From the NCBI GenBank assembly GCA_016935295.1, contig JAFGRF010000096.1:1-5115 (forward strand): a stretch of 5,115 nucleotides of DNA, in the 5' to 3' direction. Of the stretch, positions 1 through 5,115 are shown piece by piece. This stretch comes from Caldifarciminota bacterium (GTDB lineage: Bacteria > Hydrothermota > Tepidihabitantia > Tepidihabitantales > Tepidihabitantaceae). The notes beneath the pieces are model-generated. The model was not told where the DNA came from. It saw nothing but the letters and a program-made list of their open reading frames with translations, and did no database searches. Both the position numbers and the translations under genes were made by a program. Each line of letters begins with the position of its first letter. Position 1 is the first letter of the stretch.

Positions 1-867
1 ACCACGTGGCGGCTGTGCAAGATGAACCTCGCCATCCGGCACATCGAGAGCCGGATGGTCGCCTGGAACAACGAGGGCTCGTTCCACAACGACGCGCACA
101 AGGACCTCAGGGCCGACTTCGTGCTCGCCAACCCGCCGTTCAACGACTCGGACTGGGGCGGCGACCGGCTTACCGAGGACAAGCGCTGGAAATACGGCGT
201 GCCGCCCAGGGGCAACGCCAACTTCGCCTGGGTCCAGCACTTCATATACCACCTCGCGCCCACCGGGATGGCCGGGTTCGTGCTGGCCAACGGCTCGATG
301 TCGTCCCAGCAGTCGGGCGAGGGCGATATCCGCAAGGCAATCGTCGAGGCCGACCTGGTGGACTGCATGATCGCCCTGCCGGGCCAGCTCTTCTACTCGA
401 CCCAGATACCGGTCTGCCTCTGGTTCATCAACCGGGACAAGAGGGACGGCAAGGCGCGCGACCGCAAGGGCGAGGTGCTGTTCATCGACGCGCGCAAGCT
501 CGGCTCAATGGTCGACCGGACCCACCGCGAGCTGACCAAGGAGGACATCGAGAGAATCGCCGACACCTACCACGCCTGGCGCGGCTCCTCATCCCCTCGC
601 CCGCGCAAGGGAGAGGGTAAGGGTGAGGGTGTCTACGAGGACGTGGCCGGGTTCTGCAAGAGCGCGTCGCTGGAGGAAGTCCGCGGCCACAACCACATCC
701 TCACGCCCGGCCGGTATGTCGGGGTGGAGGAACAGGAGGACGACGGCGAGCCGTTCGCCGAGAAGATGGCCCGGCTGACCAAGCAGCTCGACGAGCAGTT
801 CAAGGAGTCCGCGCGGCTGGAGCAGGAAATCAGGGAGAACCTGGCCAACCTCGGCCTGGATGCGTAA
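1..867 (+). CDS. hsdM: Type I restriction-modification methyltransferase subunit HsdM, C-terminal part (5' end outside window)
   Basis: HsdM transfers a methyl group from S-adenosylmethionine to adenine N6 and, with HsdS (and HsdR for restriction), forms the type I complex. The frame is open from base 1, so ATG 22 is internal; the upstream codons read TTWRLCK, which fits the family. Numbering from ATG 22, the catalytic motif IV NPPF is at residues 37-40 (130-141), in context [17 protein letters not shown]. It is followed by the usual HsdM stretches [11 protein letters not shown] (about 85-95), [18 protein letters not shown] (118-135) and LTPGRYVG (227-234). The protein ends in a charged helical tail rich in Glu, Lys and Arg (about 248-281), ending LGLDA where relatives, as I recall them, more often end LGYG. 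An extra basic, glycine-rich segment at residues 189-203 comes from a palindromic repeat (separate entry). The AdoMet-binding motif I and the N-terminal domain are upstream of the window. The family assignment is very secure. Confidence 0.96.
   Translation, partial: TTWRLCKMNLAIRHIESRMVAWNNEGSFHNDAHKDLRADFVLANPPFNDSDWGGDRLTEDKRWKYGVPPRGNANFAWVQHFIYHLAPTGMAGFVLANGSMSSQQSGEGDIRKAIVEADLVDCMIALPGQLFYSTQIPVCLWFINRDKRDGKARDRKGEVLFIDARKLGSMVDRTHRELTKEDIERIADTYHAWRGSSSPRPRKGEGKGEGVYEDVAGFCKSASLEEVRGHNHILTPGRYVGVEEQEDDGEPFAEKMARLTKQLDEQFKESARLEQEIRENLANLGLDA
586..630. repeat. Palindromic dispersed-type repeat inserted in frame within hsdM
   Basis: A pyrimidine-rich arm (about 587-603, containing CTCATCCCCTCGCCC) is followed by a GCGCAA loop and a purine-rich arm (about 608-629, containing GGGAGAGGG and GGTGAGGG). 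The inner stem CTCGCCC/GGGAGAG pairs at 6 of 7 positions. The outer arms pair imperfectly with a bulge. Read on the minus strand it encodes a [17 protein letters not shown] peptide, a signature I associate with a widespread intergenic palindromic repeat in many bacterial genomes. It is 45 nt (15 codons) and leaves the hsdM frame intact, adding [15 protein letters not shown] between HAWRG and [12 protein letters not shown], where HsdM homologues normally have only a short linker. Insertion is inferred from that comparison, made from memory of the family. Confidence 0.6.
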
Positions 868-944
868 GCGCTTGAAAGACAGTCGCTTGCCTTCTCTGAT
901 TGGCAGTGTCCCGGCAGTCGGGCGCGACCGCGGCAAGAAACCGC

Positions 945-973
945 TTGACTGGTATTGCCTTATAAGTTAATAT
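945..973 (+). promoter_or_regulatory. Candidate sigma70-type promoter for the toxin-antitoxin-chaperone operon
   Basis: TTGACT (945-950) matches five of six bases of the -35 consensus. After 17 nt comes TAATAT (968-973), a four-of-six -10 match, which would start transcription near 980. A second AT-rich hexamer, TATAAG (961-966), lies 5 nt before ATG 972 and would suit a leaderless transcript. This is the only AT-rich patch in the 104 nt gap between hsdM and the toxin (868-971). The rest of that gap is GC-rich and holds no recognisable gene. No good Shine-Dalgarno sequence precedes ATG 972. Confidence 0.45.
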
Positions 974-976
974 GGC
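957..976. promoter_or_regulatory. Candidate operator palindrome overlapping the toxin promoter and start codon
   Basis: This 20 bp stretch is an interrupted palindrome of the form GCCnTATnA-nn-TnATAnGGC, with 7 of 10 base pairs symmetric about 966/967. It contains the perfect 8-mer CTTATAAG (959-966). It overlaps both possible -10 elements and ATG 972. HigA-type antitoxins usually repress their own operon by binding palindromes at this position, so this is the natural binding site to propose for the antitoxin encoded at 1358-1786. The role is inferred from position and symmetry only. Confidence 0.4.
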
Positions 977-1361
977 TCTGAAACTGGTCGGGCTCGAGGA
1001 CGGACCCGATACGAAGGTGCAAGTCTATGCCCTCAAGCAGGACGAAAGATGTCAAACACTGGACTTCCTGAAATCCCTGCCCCGGCGGGCGCTGAAACGG
1101 TACCGCGTGGTCTTCCGGCTGATAGCGGCGCAGGGCCGCGCTGGCCGCGAGGAAACGAGCTTCAAGCGCCTCGAATCGGATGTCTGGGAAATCAAGGAAC
1201 ACAGCAAGAACGTCCGGCTGTTCTGCTTTCGGCACGGTACGCGGCTCGTGGTCTGCACGCACGGCGGGCCCAGGCCGGGCGGCAAGGCGGCCTATCGCCG
1301 CGAAATCGACAAGGTGCTGGCCCTGTACCGGCAATGTCTTGAAGAAGGAATCCTGAAATGA
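972..1361 (+). CDS. HigB/RelE-superfamily toxin of a toxin-antitoxin-chaperone operon
   Basis: The 129-residue product resembles HigB/RelE-like (phage Gp49-like) toxins, which typically act as ribosome-dependent mRNA endonucleases. The family pattern is visible in order: a first strand VQVYAL (16-21), helix DFLKSLPRRALKRYRVVFRLIAAQG (31-55), then FKRLESDVWEIK (64-75), the strand NVRLFCFRHGTRLVVCTHGG (80-99), and a final basic helix AAYRREIDKVLALYRQ (106-121). It ends with an ATGA overlap with the antitoxin gene, so the two are translationally coupled in toxin-first order, as in HigBA. An in-frame TAA at 963-965 limits the start. ATG 972 has no ribosome binding site; GTG 1017 would give a protein starting at the first conserved strand and is an alternative. 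The exact catalytic residues cannot be assigned from sequence alone. The fold assignment is good; mRNA cleavage is inferred from the family. Confidence 0.82.
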   Translation: MALKLVGLEDGPDTKVQVYALKQDERCQTLDFLKSLPRRALKRYRVVFRLIAAQGRAGREETSFKRLESDVWEIKEHSKNVRLFCFRHGTRLVVCTHGGPRPGGKAAYRREIDKVLALYRQCLEEGILK

Positions 1362-1786
1362 TTGAACGCTCCGAGTGGTACGACAGCCGGCGAAGCGAAT
1401 TCGAGAAGGACCCGGAGTACTGGGTCGAGGAAATGCGTTTCGCCTTCAGCGACGAGGTGGGCCGGATGATGGAAGAGCGCGGCGTCACTCGCGCCGAACT
1501 CGCCCGCCGGCTCCAGACCTCGCCGGCCTACGTCACCCGGCTGTTCCGGGCGATGTTCAACCCGACTCTTTTGACCCTGGCCAAGGTCGCGGTCGCGCTC
1601 GACGCCAAAGTGTCACTGCACCTGAGCCCGGCCGAAGCCGAGGCGACGCACTGGTTCGACGTTGTCCGGTTCGCCCGCCCGGCCCAGGCGCTGGTCGAGC
1701 CCTGCTGGCCGAAAGAGTGCGGCGAACCGCTGGCACCGGTGACCGGGAGGGAAGATGAGCGACAATCAGCCGCCGCTGCAGCTTAG
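1358..1786 (+). CDS. HigA/Xre-type helix-turn-helix antitoxin with extended C-terminal tail (probable chaperone-addiction region)
   Basis: This is a 142-residue DNA-binding antitoxin for the upstream toxin. Residues 36-89 form an Xre/Cro helix-turn-helix: RMMEERGVTRAELARRL, then TSPAYVTRLFRA, then LLTLAKVAVALDAKVSLHL. The N-terminal 35 residues are charged and helical. Beyond the DNA-binding domain is a tail of about 50 residues with scattered aromatics (W99, F100, F105, W117) and prolines, ending in five alanines. In known toxin-antitoxin-chaperone systems, such as the M. tuberculosis HigBA-SecB one, the antitoxin carries a C-terminal chaperone-addiction (ChAD) segment bound by the SecB-like chaperone. 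The tail here is in the right place for that, but the match is by position and character rather than a verified motif. AAGGA at 1345-1349 is spaced 8 nt from ATG 1358. The last 32 nt overlap the chaperone gene. It probably represses its own promoter. Confidence 0.85.
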   Translation: MIERSEWYDSRRSEFEKDPEYWVEEMRFAFSDEVGRMMEERGVTRAELARRLQTSPAYVTRLFRAMFNPTLLTLAKVAVALDAKVSLHLSPAEAEATHWFDVVRFARPAQALVEPCWPKECGEPLAPVTGREDERQSAAAAA

Positions 1787-2255
1787 CAACTACTTCGTCG
1801 AGAAGCTGGAGTACGAGGCCCTGCCCGGGTTCGACCCCAGGAAGCCCGGCGCGGAAGAACTGACCGTTGACCCGGACATCTACCCGGTCCCGGACAGGCC
1901 GCACGAGTTCATGGTCAGGCTCAGGGTCAGACTCGCCGGGCCCGCCAAGTCCAACTCGCGCTGCCGGCTCGGCTTCAGCCTTGTCGGTTTCTTCGCGGTC
2001 GGCGCCGATGCCGACGACAAACTGAAGAACGAGATGGTCTTCGTCAACGCGCCGCTCATCCTCTTCGGCATCGCGCGCCAGGTCGCGGCCGAGGTTACGG
2101 CCAACGGCCCATACGGCAAGGTCATCCTGCGCACGGTCAACTTCACCGAGGTCTTCCGGCGCAAGGCCGCGGCGGCCACGCCGCCCGCAGCCGCCGAGTT
2201 CAAGGTGTCCGACAAGCCGGCGCAGGGCGCGTCCCGGAGCAAAGGCAAGGAGTAG
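1755..2255 (+). CDS. SecB-like chaperone of the toxin-antitoxin-chaperone operon
   Basis: The 166-residue product matches the SecB fold. An N-terminal strand region (LQLSNYFVEKLEYEAL, 8-23) is followed by strand-rich segments (EFMVRLRVRLAG 51-62; RLGFSLVGFFAVG 71-83). The diagnostic C-terminal block is NAPLILFGIARQV (98-110), then a helix, then VNFTEVF (128-134). It parallels the E. coli SecB stretch ending in PNILFPYAREC and PVNFDALF. Canonical SecB keeps proteins unfolded for SecA-dependent export. In TAC operons its relative instead binds the antitoxin tail, protecting it from aggregation and proteolysis so that it can block the toxin. Position directly after a HigBA pair, a 32 nt overlap with the antitoxin, and a strong GGAGG 4 nt before ATG 1755 support the TAC role. 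The final 35 residues are a low-complexity Ala/Pro/Lys tail. Local G+C is high (43 of 60 bases at 1921-1980). Confidence 0.83.
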   Translation: MSDNQPPLQLSNYFVEKLEYEALPGFDPRKPGAEELTVDPDIYPVPDRPHEFMVRLRVRLAGPAKSNSRCRLGFSLVGFFAVGADADDKLKNEMVFVNAPLILFGIARQVAAEVTANGPYGKVILRTVNFTEVFRRKAAAATPPAAAEFKVSDKPAQGASRSKGKE

Positions 2256-2260
2256 GCGGG

Positions 2261-2323
2261 TTCGAGGCGGAGTTGGATACGGAAATACTGAAGAACCTGG
2301 CGGGGCTCGGCTATGGCGGCTAG
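2261..2323 (+). pseudogene. Orphan hsdM 3'-end fragment (remnant 1)
   Basis: Directly after the chaperone stop, an open frame without a start codon encodes FEAELDTEILKNLAGLGYGG and then TAG. This resembles the last 20 residues of HsdM: 9 of 20 match the hsdM at the left of the window, and 12 of 20 match the second orphan at 2849-2944. Its last 33 nt (2291-2323) match 29 of 33 bases at 2912-2944. The LGYGG ending is closer to the usual HsdM terminus, as I recall it, than the LGLDA of the intact gene here. The fragment has no start codon or catalytic region and cannot be a functional methyltransferase. It looks like a scar left by recombination in the hsdM 3' end, and it supplies the ATG of the ORF6N gene in another frame. 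Confidence 0.68.
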
Positions 2324-2852
2324 GTCAACGCCCGGCAGCCTGATTCCGACCGAGCGCATCGTCCAGGGCATCATCGAAGTCCGCGGCCGCAAGGTGATGC
2401 TCAGCTCTGACCTCGCAGCGCTCTACGGCGTCAGCACCAAGGCCTTCAACCAGGCGGTCAAGCGCAACGCCGAACGCTTCCCCGCCGATTTCATGTTCCA
2501 GTTGACCAAAGATGAGGCGCAGGCTTTAAGGTCACAATCTGTGACCTCAAACGGTCGGCCGGGCCGCGGCGGGATGCGCTATCGACCTTACGCCTTCTCC
2601 GAGCACGGCGCGGTGATGGCGGCGTCGGTCCTCAACTCTCCCCGGGCGGTCGAGGTGAGCGTGTTCATCGTCCGCGCCTTCGTCCGGCTGAGTCGCATCA
2701 CCGCGGACCAACGGCAACTCGCGCTCAAGCTGGCGGAACTGGAAGGCACGGTCGCGGCGCATGACAAGGCGCTCCGCGCGGTGATTGCGCGGCTCAAGGA
2801 GATGATCAAGCCGACGGCATCCGGGAAGAAGCCGATTGGGTTTGGGCCATGA
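2313..2852 (+). CDS. ORF6N-domain (KilA-N-like) DNA-binding protein
   Basis: A 179-residue protein with an N-terminal ORF6N domain (about 11-105): LIPTERIVQGIIEVRGRKVM, then LSSDLAALYGVSTKAFNQAVKRNAERFPADFMFQLTKDE, then the family hallmark LRSQSVTSNG followed by MRYRPYAFSEHGAVMAASVL. The C-terminal part (about 128-165) is a predicted coiled coil (RQLALKLAELEGTVAAHDKAL). It ends PIGFGP, similar to the end of other chromosomal ORF6N proteins as I recall them. ORF6N domains occur in phage and bacterial proteins, are thought to bind DNA, and often sit near R-M or mobile genes; no precise reaction is known to me. The ATG lies inside the orphan hsdM tail, overlapping its TAG in another frame, so translation may be coupled to that short frame. 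No convincing ribosome binding site precedes it. Its stop overlaps the next hsdM fragment as ATGA (2849-2852). Confidence 0.88.
   Translation: MAARSTPGSLIPTERIVQGIIEVRGRKVMLSSDLAALYGVSTKAFNQAVKRNAERFPADFMFQLTKDEAQALRSQSVTSNGRPGRGGMRYRPYAFSEHGAVMAASVLNSPRAVEVSVFIVRAFVRLSRITADQRQLALKLAELEGTVAAHDKALRAVIARLKEMIKPTASGKKPIGFGP
2525..2551. repeat. Strong inverted repeat inside the ORF6N gene
   Basis: AGGTCACA (2529-2536) and TGTGACCT (2540-2547) form a perfect 8 bp inverted repeat around a 3 nt ATC spacer. Flanking TTT (2525-2527) and AAA (2549-2551) extend it to 11 of 12 paired positions. It falls on the codons of the conserved LRSQSVTS motif of the protein, so part or all of the symmetry may simply follow from codon choice. 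It could instead be a binding site or a stem-loop in the mRNA. It is not followed by a T-run that would make it a terminator. Confidence 0.5.
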
Positions 2853-2944
2853 TGATGACATCACTCGACAAGCAGTCCAAGGAATCGGCGCGGCTGGAGA
2901 AGGAGACCAGGAAGAACTTGGCGGGGCTGGGGTATGGCAGCTAG
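2849..2944 (+). pseudogene. Orphan hsdM 3'-end fragment (remnant 2), a 31-codon mini-ORF
   Basis: Starting at ATG 2849, which overlaps the ORF6N stop as ATGA, a 31-codon frame encodes MMM-TSLDKQSKESARLEKE followed by TRKNLAGLGYGS and TAG. Its last 26 residues match the end of the window's HsdM (787-864) at 17 of 26 positions, sharing the KESARLE core and the NLA-LG ending, with no gap. The N-terminal methyltransferase body is absent, so this is a truncated duplicate or a remnant of a second hsdM. It may still be translated, because of the ATGA overlap. Any product would be only a charged helix, and its main effect would be to carry ribosomes to the GIY-YIG start ATG 2934, which lies inside it in another frame. 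Confidence 0.78.
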
Positions 2945-3464
2945 AAGACAGACGCTTACCGGCAAGCTCGCCCGTCGGCTCATCAGGCAGGCGTCCGAGG
3001 GATACGAGGTGGTGGAGCGGCGGGCGCCTGTAGGCGTGAAATTATCGAACCCCCGGCTGTACGACGAGAGGACGGACTTCGACGCGGTCAAAGCGGTGAA
3101 GGGCGTGTACATCATATACTGCTCTGAGCGTCGCCGTACGCCCAAGACGAAGGAAACGAGAATCCTCTACATTGGGAGGGGATGGATTGGCAATCGGCTG
3201 TTCTACCACCACACGAAGAAGCGTGGGCTCGGGAGGTTCGCGGAACAGCATACTGTGAAGTACGCTTTCATACCGATTCCTAAGTCGGAGTCGGATTGGG
3301 CGTTTGTGATGGAGGGCATACTCATCAACGAACACATCCGGCTGTTTGGCTGCAAGCCCTACTACAATGGCAATGCGGGCAGCAGTACACTTCTGGGCTG
3401 GCACCACGTGATGACACTCAAGCCCGGGCCACGGGCCATCCTGAGCAAGTACGGGGGCAGGTAG
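2934..3464 (+). CDS. GIY-YIG nuclease-superfamily-like protein
   Basis: The 176-residue product has a GIY-YIG-like core. GVYIIY at 57-62 stands for the first motif. LYIGRG at 78-83 stands for the YIG strand. R88 in GNRLFYHH (86-93) sits where the family has its conserved arginine. E127 in the helix FVMEGILINEHIRLFG (124-139) fits the catalytic, metal-binding glutamate, and CKPYYNGNAG (140-149) carries the usual downstream asparagine. GIY-YIG enzymes cut DNA in repair, homing and restriction; the target here is unknown. The first 45 residues are basic and unassigned. The start ATG lies inside the orphan hsdM tail, and the protein begins MAAR like the ORF6N protein. The gene is visibly less GC-rich than its neighbours (30 of 60 bases at 3241-3300), suggesting separate acquisition. 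It ends 15 nt before hsdS. The fold is probable; activity is inferred. Confidence 0.76.
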   Translation: MAARRQTLTGKLARRLIRQASEGYEVVERRAPVGVKLSNPRLYDERTDFDAVKAVKGVYIIYCSERRRTPKTKETRILYIGRGWIGNRLFYHHTKKRGLGRFAEQHTVKYAFIPIPKSESDWAFVMEGILINEHIRLFGCKPYYNGNAGSSTLLGWHHVMTLKPGPRAILSKYGGR

Positions 3465-3469
3465 GGAGG
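3464..3469 (+). promoter_or_regulatory. Ribosome binding site that decides the hsdS start
   Basis: GGGAGG lies 10 nt before TTG 3480 and 16 nt before ATG 3486, both in the hsdS frame. The spacing favours the TTG start; ATG 3486 would shorten the protein by only two residues. The sequence begins at the last base of the GIY-YIG stop codon, so hsdS can be translated from the same message as the genes before it. Confidence 0.5.
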
Positions 3470-3479
3470 CTGTGCGAGC

Positions 3480-4753
<1,274 letters not shown>

Positions 4754-4757
<4 letters not shown>

Positions 4758-5115
4758 CGACGGAAGACGGCCCTCGATACGGCAGCTGGTGGCACCTAGC
4801 ACAGTGCTTGGGACCGTACCGCCGGAAGTTCAACTCCGCCGTCCGGCATTGCATCAGGTCTGACGGTGGCCCTGCGGTTGGGCCGATACGGTGGCTGAGG
4901 TTCGAAGATGTCTATGGTTACGCCAAGGACCGCGGCGAGATACTCAGCGTCGACTTCCTCCACGATAGAGGTGGAGCCGCATGGCAGACGTTCTGGCCAG
5001 ACAAGAGACCGGGTGACGGCCCCAGAAAGGGAGTGCCGACTTGGGACGCGGCGGGGCTGATGGATGTAGGCGGAAGCAGGGAGTGGCTGTTGGTGGAGGC
5101 TAAGGGTCATGTCGG
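4754..5115 (+). CDS. Unidentified protein with PD-(D/E)XK nuclease-like motif, N-terminal part (runs off right edge)
   Basis: An open frame starts at GTG 4754, overlapping the hsdS stop (GTGA), with GAGG at 4745-4748 five nt upstream. It continues without a stop for 120 codons to the edge of the window. The product begins VTTEDGPRYGSWWHLAQCLG and contains TWDAAGLMD (96-104), followed by EWLLVEAKGHVG (110-121). D98 and the E115-A116-K117 triplet have the spacing and strand context of a PD-(D/E)XK nuclease core. I recall similar WDAxG / LLVEAKAH stretches in hypothetical proteins, but cannot name a family. Overlap with hsdS implies co-translation. It does not show HsdR features such as DEAD-box motifs in the visible part. 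It could be an accessory nuclease of this R-M locus; the remainder outside the window is needed to tell. Coding confidence is high, function low. Confidence 0.72.

Noticed and set aside
910..922. Small hairpin CCCG-gcagt-CGGG after hsdM as a terminator
   Set aside because: The stem is only 4 bp and no T-run follows, so it is too weak to call a terminator.
589..936. Minus-strand open frame of 115 codons opposite the end of hsdM
   Set aside because: It lies antisense to clear hsdM sequence, and its low-complexity C-terminus is produced by the palindromic repeat. No family resemblance.
2529..2547. CRP-like binding site in the ORF6N gene
   Set aside because: The half-sites are in the opposite orientation (TCACA then TGTGA) with only a 3 nt spacer, unlike the TGTGA-N6-TCACA arrangement, and the site is inside a coding region.
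2836..3033. A 65-codon + strand frame starting at the end of the ORF6N gene
   Set aside because: It overlaps the orphan hsdM tail and the GIY-YIG start in a different frame, with a low-complexity Gly/Arg composition. The tail homology in the other frame explains this sequence better.

Overview
This 5.1 kb window is a piece of a type I restriction-modification (R-M) locus from a GC-rich bacterium. G+C is high across most of the window, genes overlap tightly, and all recognisable genes lie on the + strand. No rRNA, tRNA or lineage marker is present, so I do not place the organism further.

Layout. Positions 1-867 are the 3' part of hsdM, the N6-adenine methyltransferase subunit, which enters from the left edge. 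Positions 3480-4757 are a complete hsdS, the DNA specificity subunit. These two genes usually touch or overlap, but here about 2.6 kb separates them, filled by five accessory genes in three modules. Module 1 (972-2255) is a three-gene toxin-antitoxin-chaperone (TAC) operon: a HigB/RelE-like toxin, a HigA/Xre-type antitoxin with a long C-terminal tail, and a SecB-like chaperone, joined by 4 bp and 32 bp overlaps. A promoter- and operator-like sequence precedes it. Module 2 (2313-2852) is an ORF6N-domain protein. Module 3 (2934-3464) is a GIY-YIG-like nuclease-fold protein of visibly lower G+C. After hsdS, a gene starting at GTG 4754 overlaps the hsdS stop and runs off the right edge; it carries a PD-(D/E)XK-like motif.

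The most unusual structure is that the 3' end of hsdM occurs three times. The genuine end is at about 787-867. Orphan fragments in the correct reading frame, ending in stop codons, lie at 2261-2323 and 2849-2944. Each orphan sits just upstream of one accessory gene and supplies its start codon, in a shifted frame overlapping the tail's stop. Both accessory proteins therefore begin MAAR. I read these as fossils of recombination at the hsdM 3' end, marking successive insertions of cargo between hsdM and hsdS.

How the genes may work together (inference). HsdM and HsdS would form the modification enzyme, with HsdR expected outside the window. The TAC would add a toxin whose neutralisation depends on a chaperone, either stabilising the locus or acting as a second, abortive layer of phage defence. 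The ORF6N, GIY-YIG and PD-(D/E)XK genes look like further defence or mobile-element cargo; their substrates cannot be read from sequence.
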